Positions 26,229 to 35,455 are shown, numbered from the stretch's first letter. The stretch is DNA of 64,000 nucleotides from Afipia birgiae 34632 (GCF_000308295.2 NZ_HG326652.1:2725931-2789930), one strand, 5' to 3'. Numbers and translations are program-made. Notes: generated by a model from the sequence alone, not told the origin.

Positions 26229-27518
26229 ATGACGGTTCTTATCGCAGGCGGCGGGATCGGCGGGCTGACGCTCGCGCTCAGCCTTCATCAGATCGGCATT
26301 CCGTGCCGCGTGTTCGAAAGCGTGCCGGAACTGAAGCCGCTGGGCGTCGGCATCAACGTGCTGCCGCATGCGGTGCGCGAACTGACCGAACTCGGCCTGC
26401 TCGACAAGCTCGATGCCGCCGGCGTCAGAACCAAGGAACTGTCCTACTTCTCCAAGCACGGAAAACCAATCTGGAGCGAGCCGCGCGGGCTTGAAGCCGG
26501 GTACAAGTGGCCGCAGTTCTCGATCCATCGCGGTGTGCTGCACCAGATCCTGCTCGATACCGTGATTGAACGTCTGGACTCCGACAATCTGCTCAATAGC
26601 CACCACTTGGCGAGTTTCACCGATACGCCGAACGGCGTTTCGGCCCGCTTCATCGACAAGGCCACCGGCGACGACGCCGGCACCTATGACGGCACGCTGC
26701 TGATTGCGGCCGATGGAATCCATTCCGCCGTGCGCGGCAAACTTTATCCCGCCGAAGGTCCGCCGATCTGGAATGGCCGCATCCTCTGGCGCGGCATCAC
26801 CGAAAGCGACGCTTTCCTGTCCGGCCGCACCATGATCATGGCCGGCCACGAAAGCCTGAAGTTCGTCTGCTATCCGATTTCGAATGCGCCGACGCGAGAC
26901 GGAAAATTCCGCATCAACTGGATTGCCGAGCGCTTCTTTCCGCCGGACCATCAGTGGCGGCGCGAGGACTACAACCGCGCAGCCAGGCTCGACGAATTCC
27001 TGCCCTGGTTCGAGGACTGGAGATTCGACTGGCTCGATGTCCCCGGCCTGATCCGCAATTGCGCGCACGCTTACGAATATCCGCTGGTTGACCGCGATCC
27101 GATCGACCGCTGGACCTTCGGCAACGTCACGCTGATGGGCGACGCTGCACATCCAATGTATCCGATCGGCTCCAACGGCGCATCGCAGGCCATTCTCGAT
27201 GCCCGCGTCATTACGCGCGAGATTCTCAATCACGGCGAGACGTCGGAGGCTCTGCAGGCCTATGAGACCGAACGCCGTCCGGCGACCACCGAACTCGTCA
27301 AGCTCAACCGCCGCAACGGACCCGAGCAGGTGATGCAACTGGTCGAGGAACGCGCGCCGAACGGCTTCAATGTCGTGACCGACGTGATGACGCAGCAGGA
27401 ACTGGAAGACGTCGCCAACACCTACAAGCGCGTCGCAGGCTTTCAGGTCGATGCCCTCAACGCCAAGCCGCCGATCGTGCCCCGGCCTGAAACATCGATG
27501 CTGTCGAGCGCGGGGTAG
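26229..27518 (+). CDS. Flavin-dependent (class A) monooxygenase/oxidoreductase
   Basis: A 429-residue FAD enzyme of the para-hydroxybenzoate-hydroxylase superfamily. It has the Rossmann GGGIGGLTLALSLHQIG at 7-23, the DG motif region LLIAADGIHSAVRGKLYP, and the GD motif LMGDAAHPMYPIGSNGASQAI. The family includes salicylate and phenazine hydroxylases and UbiH-like enzymes; the conserved YPIGSNGASQ resembles the PhzS/flavin-dependent group. Substrate unknown. It is 81 bp downstream of the LysR gene on the same strand, so an aromatic-inducible oxidation unit is plausible but not demonstrated. Confidence 0.92.
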   Translation: MTVLIAGGGIGGLTLALSLHQIGIPCRVFESVPELKPLGVGINVLPHAVRELTELGLLDKLDAAGVRTKELSYFSKHGKPIWSEPRGLEAGYKWPQFSIHRGVLHQILLDTVIERLDSDNLLNSHHLASFTDTPNGVSARFIDKATGDDAGTYDGTLLIAADGIHSAVRGKLYPAEGPPIWNGRILWRGITESDAFLSGRTMIMAGHESLKFVCYPISNAPTRDGKFRINWIAERFFPPDHQWRREDYNRAARLDEFLPWFEDWRFDWLDVPGLIRNCAHAYEYPLVDRDPIDRWTFGNVTLMGDAAHPMYPIGSNGASQAILDARVITREILNHGETSEALQAYETERRPATTELVKLNRRNGPEQVMQLVEERAPNGFNVVTDVMTQQELEDVANTYKRVAGFQVDALNAKPPIVPRPETSMLSSAG

Positions 27519-27537
27519 CACTCGCGGCACCGCCTTT

Positions 27538-27662
27538 TCCCTCCCCCTTGTGGGGAGGGTGGCGCGCCGAGAGCGAAGCGAACGGGCGCGCCGGGTGGGG
27601 GAGAAATTAGAAGACCCCCAGTCTCGCTACGCTCGACTGCCCCTCCCCACAAGGGGGAGGGA
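27538..27662. repeat. 125-bp palindromic element with perfect 22-bp terminal inverted repeats
   Basis: TCCCTCCCCCTTGTGGGGAG begins the left arm (27538-27559); the right arm (27641-27662) is its exact complement over 22 bp. Inside is a second palindrome around GGCGCGCC. Each arm can also fold on itself. It fills the gap between the convergent monooxygenase and mutY genes. No transposase; the layout matches miniature palindromic repeats common in Bradyrhizobium relatives. Confidence 0.8.
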
Positions 27663-27698
27663 TTCACATCGCGGCCAATCGTACCATTGCCGCTCTCG

Positions 27699-28796
27699 CT
27701 ACTCCCCCAATCCATGCGCGATGACCTTGCGCATGACATTCGGCAAGGCCTCGTCCTTCAATGTGGCGACGGGCACCCAGCGCATGCCGTCCGGCGCGCG
27801 CGTGCGCGCAGGGACATTCGCGACATAAACCACAAGCTCGAGCGGGAAATGCGTGAACACATGCGTGACCACGCCTGTTTTGCGATGCCAGCGTGAGACT
27901 TTGAGCGCGGGCGCCTGCCCGCGCTCATCCCTGTCGTCGTGACCGGCGAGCCATTCGGATGTCGGCACTTCCGTCATGCCGCCGAGCAGCCCCTTTTCCC
28001 CGCGCGTACGAACCAGCAGTTCATCGCCGCGTGTGACGACGAAGGCTGCACCTCGCCGCAGCGCGCCGGTCTTCTTCGGCGCCTTGCGCGGAAACGTCTC
28101 CTGATCGCCCCGTATTCGCGCGGCGCAATTGTCGCTGAGTGGACAAAGTGCGCAGGCGGGTTTCTTCGGCGTACATATCGTGGCCCCGAGATCCATCAGC
28201 GCCTGCGCGCTGTCGCCCGCGCGTGAATCCCAAAGCAGCGTCGCCGCCAATTGCTGAATCTGAGGTTTGGATTTGGGCAACGGATCTTCGACGACGAACA
28301 ACCGCGACACCACGCGTTCGATATTCCCATCGACCGGCATGGTCTGCCGGCTGAATGCAATCGCGGCAATGGCCGCAGCCGTGTAGGGGCCAATCCCCGG
28401 CAGCGACCGCAAACCGTCTTCGGTGTCGGGAAATGCACCACCGTGATCGCGCAGCACCGTGACGGCGCAGGCATGAAGGTTGCGCGCACGGGAATAGTAA
28501 CCAAGCCCCGCCCACATTCTCAAAACGTCATCGAGCGATGCAGCGCCGAGCGCCGCCACGGTCGGCCAGCGCGCAGTGAATTTCTCGAAATACGGCCCGA
28601 CCGCTTTCACGGTGGTTTGCTGCAACATGATTTCCGACAGCCATACGCGATACGGATCGCTCGCGCGGCCCGGCGGCGCGCGCCACGGCAACTGGCGGCG
28701 GTGGCGGTCGTACCAGGCCAGCAGCAGCGCCGGGCGATCGGCTGCCGCGCTGTCCTCAGATTTCTTTCGCCGCGCGGCAGCGCCTGATAAGGTCAT
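27699..28796 (-). CDS. mutY: A/G-specific adenine DNA glycosylase
   Basis: Removes adenine mispaired with 8-oxoguanine. The catalytic Glu is in SEIMLQQTTVKAV, the helix-hairpin-helix and Asp are in LPGIGPYTAAAIAAIAF and PVDGNIERV, and the [4Fe-4S] cluster ligands are C-X6-C-X2-C-X5-C in CTPKKPACALCPLSDNC. A C-terminal NUDIX-like 8-oxoG recognition domain follows (about 240-365). Length 365 is normal. It is divergent from dciA with only 8 bp between the annotated starts, so the promoters must overlap the coding ends. Confidence 0.97.
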   Translation of the reverse strand: MTLSGAAARRKKSEDSAAADRPALLLAWYDRHRRQLPWRAPPGRASDPYRVWLSEIMLQQTTVKAVGPYFEKFTARWPTVAALGAASLDDVLRMWAGLGYYSRARNLHACAVTVLRDHGGAFPDTEDGLRSLPGIGPYTAAAIAAIAFSRQTMPVDGNIERVVSRLFVVEDPLPKSKPQIQQLAATLLWDSRAGDSAQALMDLGATICTPKKPACALCPLSDNCAARIRGDQETFPRKAPKKTGALRRGAAFVVTRGDELLVRTRGEKGLLGGMTEVPTSEWLAGHDDRDERGQAPALKVSRWHRKTGVVTHVFTHFPLELVVYVANVPARTRAPDGMRWVPVATLKDEALPNVMRKVIAHGLGE

Positions 28797-28804
28797 GGGA
28801 CACT

Positions 28805-29305
28805 ATGTACCGACGACAACCGCCCATGAACAAGCCCGGTCCCCTCACCGCGAAGCCGTTATCCGCACTGCTCGGCAGTGCGATCAATGACGCCTTCGCC
28901 AAGCAGGGCTTTGCCTCGCGTGAACTGGTAACGCGATGGGCGGAGATCGCAGGACCCAACGTCGCAGCCCATTCGGAACCGCTGAAAATCCAGTGGCCGC
29001 GTCCGGTCGAGAACCAGATTCCCGAACCGGCCACCTTGGTGCTGCGGGTCGAAGGCCCGATGGCGCTGGAAATCCAGCACACCTCGGATGTCATTCTGGA
29101 GCGGGTCAACCGTTTCCTGGGGTGGAACGCGGTGGGGCGGATCGCGCTGCGGCAGGCGCCGCTGTCGCGCAAACCCGTGCGGAAAATCAGAAAAGGACCC
29201 GACGCCGCAGCTGTCGCGAAGGTCGAAGCCTCGCTCGGCACCGTGGAAGATGACGGTTTGCGTGCGGCGCTGGCGCGGCTGGGCGCCTCGATCAAGCGAA
29301 ATTGA
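28805..29305 (+). CDS. dciA: DciA/DUF721 family helicase-loader-type protein
   Basis: A 166-residue DUF721 protein. DciA members load the replicative helicase DnaB in bacteria lacking DnaC/DnaI. The core LVTRWAEIAGPNVAAHSEPLKI and the KH-like fold with LVLRVEGPMALEIQHTSDVILERVNRFLG are clear. A longer C-terminal tail than the minimal domain is present. The first ATG at 28805 is used; MNKPGPLTAKPLSALLG at 28826 is an equally possible start. Neighbouring mutY and the DsbA-like gene downstream are common companions in this group. Confidence 0.85.
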   Translation: MYRRQPPMNKPGPLTAKPLSALLGSAINDAFAKQGFASRELVTRWAEIAGPNVAAHSEPLKIQWPRPVENQIPEPATLVLRVEGPMALEIQHTSDVILERVNRFLGWNAVGRIALRQAPLSRKPVRKIRKGPDAAAVAKVEASLGTVEDDGLRAALARLGASIKRN

Positions 29306-29422
29306 GGTTCAGAACGGCGCGCGACCGCGGCCCGGCATTGCCACAATTGTCGTTTCAAGCTAGCGAAACGTTCCTCATCAGGCGTGACGACGCCGTTCGC
29401 ACGTATTTCCCGGAGCAGACCG

Positions 29423-30079
29423 TTGAACATCACGCGCCGCACTTTTACCGCCGCCTTGTCCCTGACCGGCTTCGCCGCAGCACTCGGCCTTTCGCCATGG
29501 CAGCTGGTTAGCCAGGCCAGCGCCCAGACCGCAGCGGAAATCAATCAAGTCGGCGAGCTCGGCGACATGGCGATGGGATCGAAAGACGCGCCTGTCACCA
29601 TCATTGAATACGCCTCGATGACGTGCCCGCACTGCGCGTCGTTCACCAAGGACGTGTTCCCCCAGATCAAGACCAATTACATCGACACCGGCAAGGTGCG
29701 CTTCATCTTCCGCGAGTTCCCGCTCGATCAGGTGGCGCTGGCGGCTTCGGCGCTGGCGCGCTGCGTCGCCAAGGACGATGCCCCGAAATATTTCGCGATC
29801 GTCGACATGCTGTTCAAGCAGCAGAACGATCTGGCCTCGGACGCGCTCGGCACCATCAACCGCATCGGCAAGCAGGCCGGCTTCAGCGAGCAGATGATCA
29901 AGGACTGCGTGCAGGGCGATCCGAAAATCCAGAAGGGCATTCTGGATGTGCGTGAGCACGCCTACAGCAAGCTGAAGGTCAACTCGACGCCGTTCTTCTT
30001 CGTCAATGGAACCGCCGTGAAGGGCGACACCTCGTTCGACGCCTTCGAAAAGCTGATCAAGCCGCTGATCAAGAGCTGA
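29423..30079 (+). CDS. DsbA family thiol oxidoreductase (exported)
   Basis: A thioredoxin-fold protein with the active-site motif TCPHC (in EYASMTCPHCASFT) and a DsbA-type helical insertion, probably involved in periplasmic disulfide exchange or thiol reduction. The TTG at 29423 is preferred: CGGAG lies 7 bases upstream and the product starts MNITRRTFTAALSLTGFAAALGL, where RRTF resembles a Tat signal and the hydrophobic stretch ends near SQASAQ. A GTG 13 codons upstream is the alternative. The cis-proline STPFFFVNG is present near residue 195. It follows dciA on the same strand. Confidence 0.9.
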   Translation: MNITRRTFTAALSLTGFAAALGLSPWQLVSQASAQTAAEINQVGELGDMAMGSKDAPVTIIEYASMTCPHCASFTKDVFPQIKTNYIDTGKVRFIFREFPLDQVALAASALARCVAKDDAPKYFAIVDMLFKQQNDLASDALGTINRIGKQAGFSEQMIKDCVQGDPKIQKGILDVREHAYSKLKVNSTPFFFVNGTAVKGDTSFDAFEKLIKPLIKS

Positions 30080-30133
30080 GGCATTCGGGCGGAACCGGTC
30101 CAGTTTTCGGGAACATCCGCCCGAAACACACTG

Positions 30134-30162
30134 AAATCCCTCGGAAATCCCTTTAAATCCCT
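30134..30162. repeat. Three AAATCCCT direct repeats upstream of smc
   Basis: AAATCCCT occurs at 30134, 30145 and 30155, that is spaced 11 and 10 bp, one helical turn each. The gap 30080-30331 has no gene; a TATACT hexamer at 30247-30252 may be the smc -10 element. Binding-site meaning is inferred only from the regular phasing. Confidence 0.35.
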
Positions 30163-30331
30163 TGGGAAAAGCCCCGCGGGCCGGTTGCCCTCGGCGGCCT
30201 GCCTCGCCATTGTGCGGACAGTTCGAGGCGCATTCCGCGACTCAGTTATACTGGCACAGGCCTGCTATGACCTTGCCCCGGCTGGATAATTCCGACTTCG
30301 AGAGTTCCCCGGCCAACAGAGTGTCCATCGC

Positions 30332-33300
30332 ATGAAACTCACGCGCCTTCGCCTTCACGGATTCAAGTCCTTCGTTGAGCCGACCGATTTTCTGATCGAG
30401 CCGGGTCTGACCGGCGTTGTCGGCCCCAACGGCTGCGGCAAATCGAATCTGGTCGAAGCGCTGCGCTGGGCGATGGGCGAAACCTCGCACAAGTCGCTGC
30501 GCGCCGCCGACATGGACGCGGTGATTTTCGCAGGCTCCGGCAACCGCCCCGCACGCAATCACGCCGAAGTGGCGATGACCATCGACAACTCCGATCGTTC
30601 GGCGCCGTCCGCGATGAACGATCAGGAAGTGCTGGAAATTTCACGGCGGATCGAGCGCGAAGCCGGTTCGGTGTATCGCATCAACGGCCGCGACGTACGC
30701 GCGCGCGACGTGCAGATTCTGTTCGCTGACGCCGCCACCGGTGCGCGCTCGCCTGCCCTCGTCCACCAGGGCAAGATCGGCGAAATCATTCAGGCGCGTC
30801 CCGACCAGCGCCGCCGCGTGCTGGAAGACGCTGCCGGTGTCGCCGGTCTGCATGCACGCCGTCATGAAGCTGAACTGCGCCTCAAGGCGGCCGAGACCAA
30901 CCTCACCCGCGTCGAAGACGTCATCGGTCAGCTGGCGAGCCAGATCGAGGGCCTGAAGAAGCAGGCGCGTCAGGCGATCCGCTATCGCGAAGTCGCCGCC
31001 AAGGTCCGCAAGGCCGAAGCGCTGCTGTTTCACCTGCGCTGGCTGCAGGCCAATACCGACGTCGCCGAAGCAGGCCAGACCCACGACCTGAACGTCCGCG
31101 AGCAGGCCGAACGCACCCTCCAGCAGGCAGAAGCCGCACGCATTCAGGCGATCCGCGCCTCCGAGCTGCCGGGCCTGCGCGAGAACGAAGCGCGCGCCGC
31201 AGCCGGCTTGCAGCGCCTGACCAACACCCGCGAAATGCTCGACCGCGAGGAAGCGCGCGCCAGGGAGCGCGTCATTGAGCTCGACCGGCGTCTGACCCAG
31301 TTCGCCGCCGACATCGAGCGCGAGCAGCGCCAACTGTCCGATGCCGACGTCGCGCTGGCGCGGCTAGAGGCCGAGGACAACGACCTCAAGGATGAAATCA
31401 AGTCGCGCGTTGACAAGCGCAGCGGCGCCGATGAGCGCGTTGCGGAGGCCGAAGCCACGCTCGCCGCAGCGGAGCGGACCTTCTCCGAACTGACCACCGC
31501 GCTCGCCGATCTCACCGCAAAGCGCAACCAGTTCGAAGCCAACGTCCGCACCCACCGCGACCGCCTCGCGCGGCTCGATCAGGACATCGTCAGCGTCGAA
31601 GGCGAAGTCGAGAAGCTCGCCGCCGAGACCGGTGGACTTGGCGATCTGGATACGCTGGTCGCTGCAATGGAGGCGGCAGCGGAAGCGTTGCTGATCTCCG
31701 AAGCCACGACCCAGGCCAGCGAGGCCGCGCATGTAAATGCCCGCGCCACGCTTGAGGCCTCGCGTGCGCCGCTTGCCGACGCAGAAAAACGCGTGCAGCG
31801 GCTGGAGACCGAAGCCAAGACGATTTCGAAGATCGTCAACGGCGAAACCAAGAACCTGTGGCCGCCGATCATCGACGGCGTCAACGTCGCCAAGGGGTTC
31901 GAAAAGGCGCTGGGCGCAGCCCTCGGTGACGATCTCGACGCGCCGGTCGATCCGACCGCGCCGATGCGCTGGTCCAATCTCGGCGTCGCCGACGGCGATC
32001 CGTCGCTGCCCGAAGGCATCGAGGCGCTTGCCGCCCATGTCACCGCTCCGCCGGAACTGGCGCGGCGTCTGGCCCAGATCGGCGTCGTCAGCCGCGAACG
32101 CGGTGCGCAGCTTGCCTCGCAGCTGAAGACCGGCCAGCGGCTGGTCTCGCGCGAAGGCGACCTGTGGCGCTGGGACGGATTCGTCGCCGCCGCCCATGCG
32201 CCGACCGGCGCGGCTCGGCGGCTGGCCGAGCGCGCCCGCCTTATCGACATCGAATCCGAACTTGAGCAGGCACGCGCCGATGCCGTCGCCAAGCGTCAGG
32301 CACTGGACAATGCCGACGCCGAACTCAAGGCCGCGTCCGCTGCCGAGAGCGCCGCGCGTGAAGCCGCACGCTCCGCCCAGCGCGAAGCCAATGCGGCGCG
32401 CGAGCAGCACGCGAACGCGGAGCGCGAGATCAACCGCCACGCCTCGCGCCGTTCCGCGCTGGACGAGCGCCGCACCCGCCTTGCCGAGGATCGCACCGAG
32501 GCGCATGGCGCACACGAAGCCGCTGTCGCCGTTTTGAGCGAACTGCCCTCGAGCGCCGAAAACGAGGAAAAGCTCGCCACCGTGCGCGCCGACATGGACG
32601 GCCACCGCCGTCTCGCGGCGCAGGTCCGCGCCGAGGCGCAGGCGCTGGCGCGTGAAGCCGAACTCGCCGACCGGCGCGTGCAGGCGATTGTCGCCGAGCG
32701 CAACGAATGGCAGAGCCGCAAGGAAAACGCCGCGTCGCAGATCGAGACAGTTGAGACCCGCATCGTCGAGGTCAAGACCGAGCGCGCCGAGCTTGAAAAC
32801 GCACCCGAGGTGTTCGCCGAGAAGCGCAGCGCGCTGATCAGCGAGATCGAATACGCCGAAGCCGAGCGCCGCACGGCGGCCGATGCGCTGGCCTCGGCCG
32901 AAACCGCGATGGCGGAAACCGATCGCGTCGCCCGCGCCTCGCTCGATGCGCTGTCCGCGTCGCGCGAAGCCTGCGCCCGCTCCGAAGAGCGGATGGAAGG
33001 CACGCGCCGCCGGCTCGACGACATCGAGCGCGAAATCCGCGACATGCTCGAAGTCGAGCCGCACGGCGTCGCCGCGCTGGCCGAGATCACGCCGGAGACC
33101 GAGCTTCCGGCCGTGACCGACATCGAAACCGACCTTGAAAAACTCCGCCGCGACCGCGAACGCCTCGGCGCCGTCAACCTGCGCGCCGAAGAAGAGCTGC
33201 GCGAGGTCGAGGCCCAGCACCTGACGCTGACCACCGAGCGCGACGATCTGGTGGAAGCGATCAAGAAGCTGCGCACCGGCATCCAGAGCCTCAACAAGGA

Positions 33301-33796
33301 AGCCCGCGAACGCCTGCTGACTTCGTTCGAGACAGTCAACACCCACTTCAAGCGACTGTTCACCGAGCTGTTCGGCGGCGGTCAGGCCGAACTGACCCTA
33401 ATCGAAAGCGACGATCCGCTCGAGGCGGGCCTCGAAATCATCGCCAAGCCGCCCGGCAAGAAGCCGCAGACGCTGTCGCTGCTCTCCGGCGGCGAACAGG
33501 CGCTGACCGCGCTGGCGCTGATCTTCGCGGTGTTCCTCACCAACCCGTCGCCGATCTGCGTACTGGACGAAGTCGACGCGCCGCTGGACGACCACAACGT
33601 CGAGCGGTTCTGTAACCTGCTGCATGAGATGACCTCGTCCACCGAGACGCGCTTCATCATCATCACCCACAATCCGATCACCATGGCGCGCATGAACCGG
33701 CTGTTCGGCGTCACCATGGCGGAGCGTGGTGTGTCGCAACTGGTGTCGGTCGATCTCGACGGCGCGATGAAGGTTCTCGACCAGAACGTGGCGTGA
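30332..33796 (+). CDS. smc: Chromosome segregation SMC ATPase
   Basis: The 1154-residue SMC protein of bacterial condensin, which extrudes DNA loops and organises the chromosome. Walker A is GPNGCGKSN (31-39), the ABC signature LSGGEQALTALALIFAVF is near residue 1051, and Walker B is VLDEVDAPLDDHN near 1076. Two long coiled coils (about 165-500 and 660-1000) flank a hinge around 500-640 (PPIIDGVNVAKGFEKALGAA). The coils are unusually rich in Ala/Arg/Glu, in line with the genome's GC content. Partner scpA/scpB are not in the window. Confidence 0.98.
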   Translation: MKLTRLRLHGFKSFVEPTDFLIEPGLTGVVGPNGCGKSNLVEALRWAMGETSHKSLRAADMDAVIFAGSGNRPARNHAEVAMTIDNSDRSAPSAMNDQEVLEISRRIEREAGSVYRINGRDVRARDVQILFADAATGARSPALVHQGKIGEIIQARPDQRRRVLEDAAGVAGLHARRHEAELRLKAAETNLTRVEDVIGQLASQIEGLKKQARQAIRYREVAAKVRKAEALLFHLRWLQANTDVAEAGQTHDLNVREQAERTLQQAEAARIQAIRASELPGLRENEARAAAGLQRLTNTREMLDREEARARERVIELDRRLTQFAADIEREQRQLSDADVALARLEAEDNDLKDEIKSRVDKRSGADERVAEAEATLAAAERTFSELTTALADLTAKRNQFEANVRTHRDRLARLDQDIVSVEGEVEKLAAETGGLGDLDTLVAAMEAAAEALLISEATTQASEAAHVNARATLEASRAPLADAEKRVQRLETEAKTISKIVNGETKNLWPPIIDGVNVAKGFEKALGAALGDDLDAPVDPTAPMRWSNLGVADGDPSLPEGIEALAAHVTAPPELARRLAQIGVVSRERGAQLASQLKTGQRLVSREGDLWRWDGFVAAAHAPTGAARRLAERARLIDIESELEQARADAVAKRQALDNADAELKAASAAESAAREAARSAQREANAAREQHANAEREINRHASRRSALDERRTRLAEDRTEAHGAHEAAVAVLSELPSSAENEEKLATVRADMDGHRRLAAQVRAEAQALAREAELADRRVQAIVAERNEWQSRKENAASQIETVETRIVEVKTERAELENAPEVFAEKRSALISEIEYAEAERRTAADALASAETAMAETDRVARASLDALSASREACARSEERMEGTRRRLDDIEREIRDMLEVEPHGVAALAEITPETELPAVTDIETDLEKLRRDRERLGAVNLRAEEELREVEAQHLTLTTERDDLVEAIKKLRTGIQSLNKEARERLLTSFETVNTHFKRLFTELFGGGQAELTLIESDDPLEAGLEIIAKPPGKKPQTLSLLSGGEQALTALALIFAVFLTNPSPICVLDEVDAPLDDHNVERFCNLLHEMTSSTETRFIIITHNPITMARMNRLFGVTMAERGVSQLVSVDLDGAMKVLDQNVA

Positions 33797-33853
33797 TTGT
33801 TGCGTCCTCCCCTTGAGCGGGAGGGTCGGTGAGCGCAGCCCACTACTCCCTGG

Positions 33854-33978
33854 ATGTCGTCCCCGCGAAAGCGGGGACCCATAGCCACCGGCCTCTCAAT
33901 TTGAAAAGATGGCCGGAAGGCTCCTTCCAACCAGCAGGCCTTCGCGATTATGGGTCCCCGCTTTCGCGGGGACGACAT
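33854..33978. repeat. 125-bp palindromic element with perfect 30-bp inverted repeats
   Basis: The left arm (33854-33883, beginning ATGTCGTCCCCGCGAAAGCG) is the exact complement of the right arm (33949-33978). Each arm contains its own CCCCGC-GAAA-GCGGGG hairpin. It lies between smc and the Rsm22 gene and ends 15 bp before the latter's ATG. A single half-copy is seen at 35456-35475. Confidence 0.8.
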
Positions 33979-33992
33979 AGTATGCTCCGCCA

Positions 33993-34985
33993 ATGATCGC
34001 TCCCAACCTCCCCGCCGAACTCAAAGCCGCGTTGACCCGCAAGGCGGAAGGCCTGTCGCGCAACGACGCCGCGCAGCGCGCGGACACCATCTCGCGGACC
34101 TATCGTGACGGCGGCGGCTCCGGCGGCATCAGGACAGGCGACGACGCTCTCGCCTATGCGCTGGCGCGGATGCCGGCGACCTATGCGGCGGTTGCCGCGA
34201 GCCTCAATGCCTTCACGGAGGTCAATCCGGACTTCGCACCTAAGAGCCTGCTCGATATCGGCGCTGGCCCGGGGACCGCGACATGGGCGGCAAGCGAAGC
34301 CTTCCCCTCGCTCAATACTTTCACCTTGCTCGACGCCAACACGGCGCTGCGCGACCTCGCGGCCGAACTGGCGCAGTCACACCCGCGGCTCGGCGCGATG
34401 AGCTACAACTCCGGCGACGCGCGCAAACTGCTCACTGCTTCGCCCGAGGCGGATCTGGTCGTCGCAAGCTACGTGATCAACGAGTTGAGCGCGAGCGAGC
34501 GCTCGGCATTGGCCGATGCCATGTGGGCGAAAACGCGCGACACGCTGGTGGTCGTCGAGCCCGGCACGCCGGCGGGATATGCGCGCATCATCGATCTGCG
34601 CGCGCGGCTGATCGCCAAGGGCGCACATGTGATCGCCCCCTGCCCGCACGATGCAGCATGTCCACTGACCAAACCCGACTGGTGTCATTTTACGCAACGG
34701 CTGCAGCGATCGCGCGCGCATAAACACCTCAAGGGCGCCGACCTTCCCTACGAGGATGAAAAATTCAGCTATGTCGTCCTGTCACGCACGCGTCCTGCGC
34801 TGCGGCCGACGCGCGTGCTGGCACAGCCGCAGGTGACCAAGATCGCGGTGACCGCAAAAATCTGCACGGCCGACGGGATAGAAGCCGCGAGCATCCCGCA
34901 TCGCGACAAATCTGCATACAAGCGCGCGAAAAAATGGGACTGGGGCGACGCGGTTTTTCCCGCCGGGAACGGCGGACCGGAATAA
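33993..34985 (+). CDS. Rsm22/METTL17-family SAM-dependent methyltransferase
   Basis: A 330-residue member of the mitochondrial-type Rsm22 family that associates with the small ribosomal subunit. SAM motif I is SLLDIGAGPGTATWAA near 85-100. The Cys cluster in CPHDAACPLTKPDWCHF (about 216-232) and the later Cys in AKICTADG match the ligand pattern reported to hold a [4Fe-4S] cluster in the human homologue METTL17. Its role in alphaproteobacteria is inferred to be ribosome assembly. The ATG at 33993 lies directly after a palindromic repeat, which may therefore be within its leader. Confidence 0.88.
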   Translation: MIAPNLPAELKAALTRKAEGLSRNDAAQRADTISRTYRDGGGSGGIRTGDDALAYALARMPATYAAVAASLNAFTEVNPDFAPKSLLDIGAGPGTATWAASEAFPSLNTFTLLDANTALRDLAAELAQSHPRLGAMSYNSGDARKLLTASPEADLVVASYVINELSASERSALADAMWAKTRDTLVVVEPGTPAGYARIIDLRARLIAKGAHVIAPCPHDAACPLTKPDWCHFTQRLQRSRAHKHLKGADLPYEDEKFSYVVLSRTRPALRPTRVLAQPQVTKIAVTAKICTADGIEAASIPHRDKSAYKRAKKWDWGDAVFPAGNGGPE

Positions 34986-35057
34986 TTTCGCCACGCCGGA
35001 GTTTGTCCTGATGACGCGTTCGCGTCCGACGCAATATTCATCAGGAGTCAAACAGCG

Positions 35058-35438
35058 ATGTCCAGAACATTCGCCGCGATTGCGGCTGTCTCTTTCATGC
35101 TCGCATCATCCGCAGCTTTCGCGCAGGCGGCGAAGGTCGCAGATACTCCGGCAGGCAAGACCTATGTCGATGCCAAGGGCATGACGCTCTATACATTCGA
35201 CAAGGACAGCGTCGGCAAGTCGGCCTGCAACGGTCCCTGCGCCACCAACTGGCCGCCGCTGATGGCCGCCGCGGACGCCAAGGCCTCGGGCGACTGGACC
35301 ATTGTCACCCGCGACGACGGCAGCAAGATGTGGGCCTACAAGGGCAAGCCGCTTTACACCTTCGCGAAGGACACCAAGCCCGGCGACACCACCGGCGACG
35401 GCTTCCTCAACGGCGCATGGCACATGGCCAAGCCGTAA
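35058..35438 (+). CDS. Secreted COG4315-type repeat protein
   Basis: A 126-residue exported protein. The signal peptide MSRTFAAIAAVSFMLASSAAFAQ is followed by two copies of the Y-x-[FWY]-x-x-D type repeat (TLYTFDKD and PLYTFAKD) and CNGPCATNWPPL, the hallmark of COG4315 lipoprotein-like proteins. No reaction is known for the family; the paired cysteines suggest a disulfide or metal site in the periplasm. Single gene between the Rsm22 gene and lemA. Confidence 0.88.
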   Translation: MSRTFAAIAAVSFMLASSAAFAQAAKVADTPAGKTYVDAKGMTLYTFDKDSVGKSACNGPCATNWPPLMAAADAKASGDWTIVTRDDGSKMWAYKGKPLYTFAKDTKPGDTTGDGFLNGAWHMAKP

Positions 35439-35455
35439 GCGAATTAAGTCTTGTC

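Noticed and set aside
27443-27739. 98-residue frame over the 27538 repeat
   Set aside because: Its middle is translated palindromic repeat, a familiar spurious prediction in this group.
29351-29371. CGTTTC...GAAACG inverted repeat before the DsbA-like gene
   Set aside because: Six-base arms with an eight-base spacer are expected by chance at this scale; no supporting context.
31364-33346. 660-residue minus-strand frame within smc
   Set aside because: Antisense to the SMC coiled coil; no domain.
33382-33993. 203-residue frame over the 33854 repeat
   Set aside because: Half antisense smc, half repeat; no independent support.
34765-35051. Overlapping short minus-strand frames before the COG4315 gene
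   Set aside because: They overlap the 3' end of the Rsm22 gene and have no consistent start or family.
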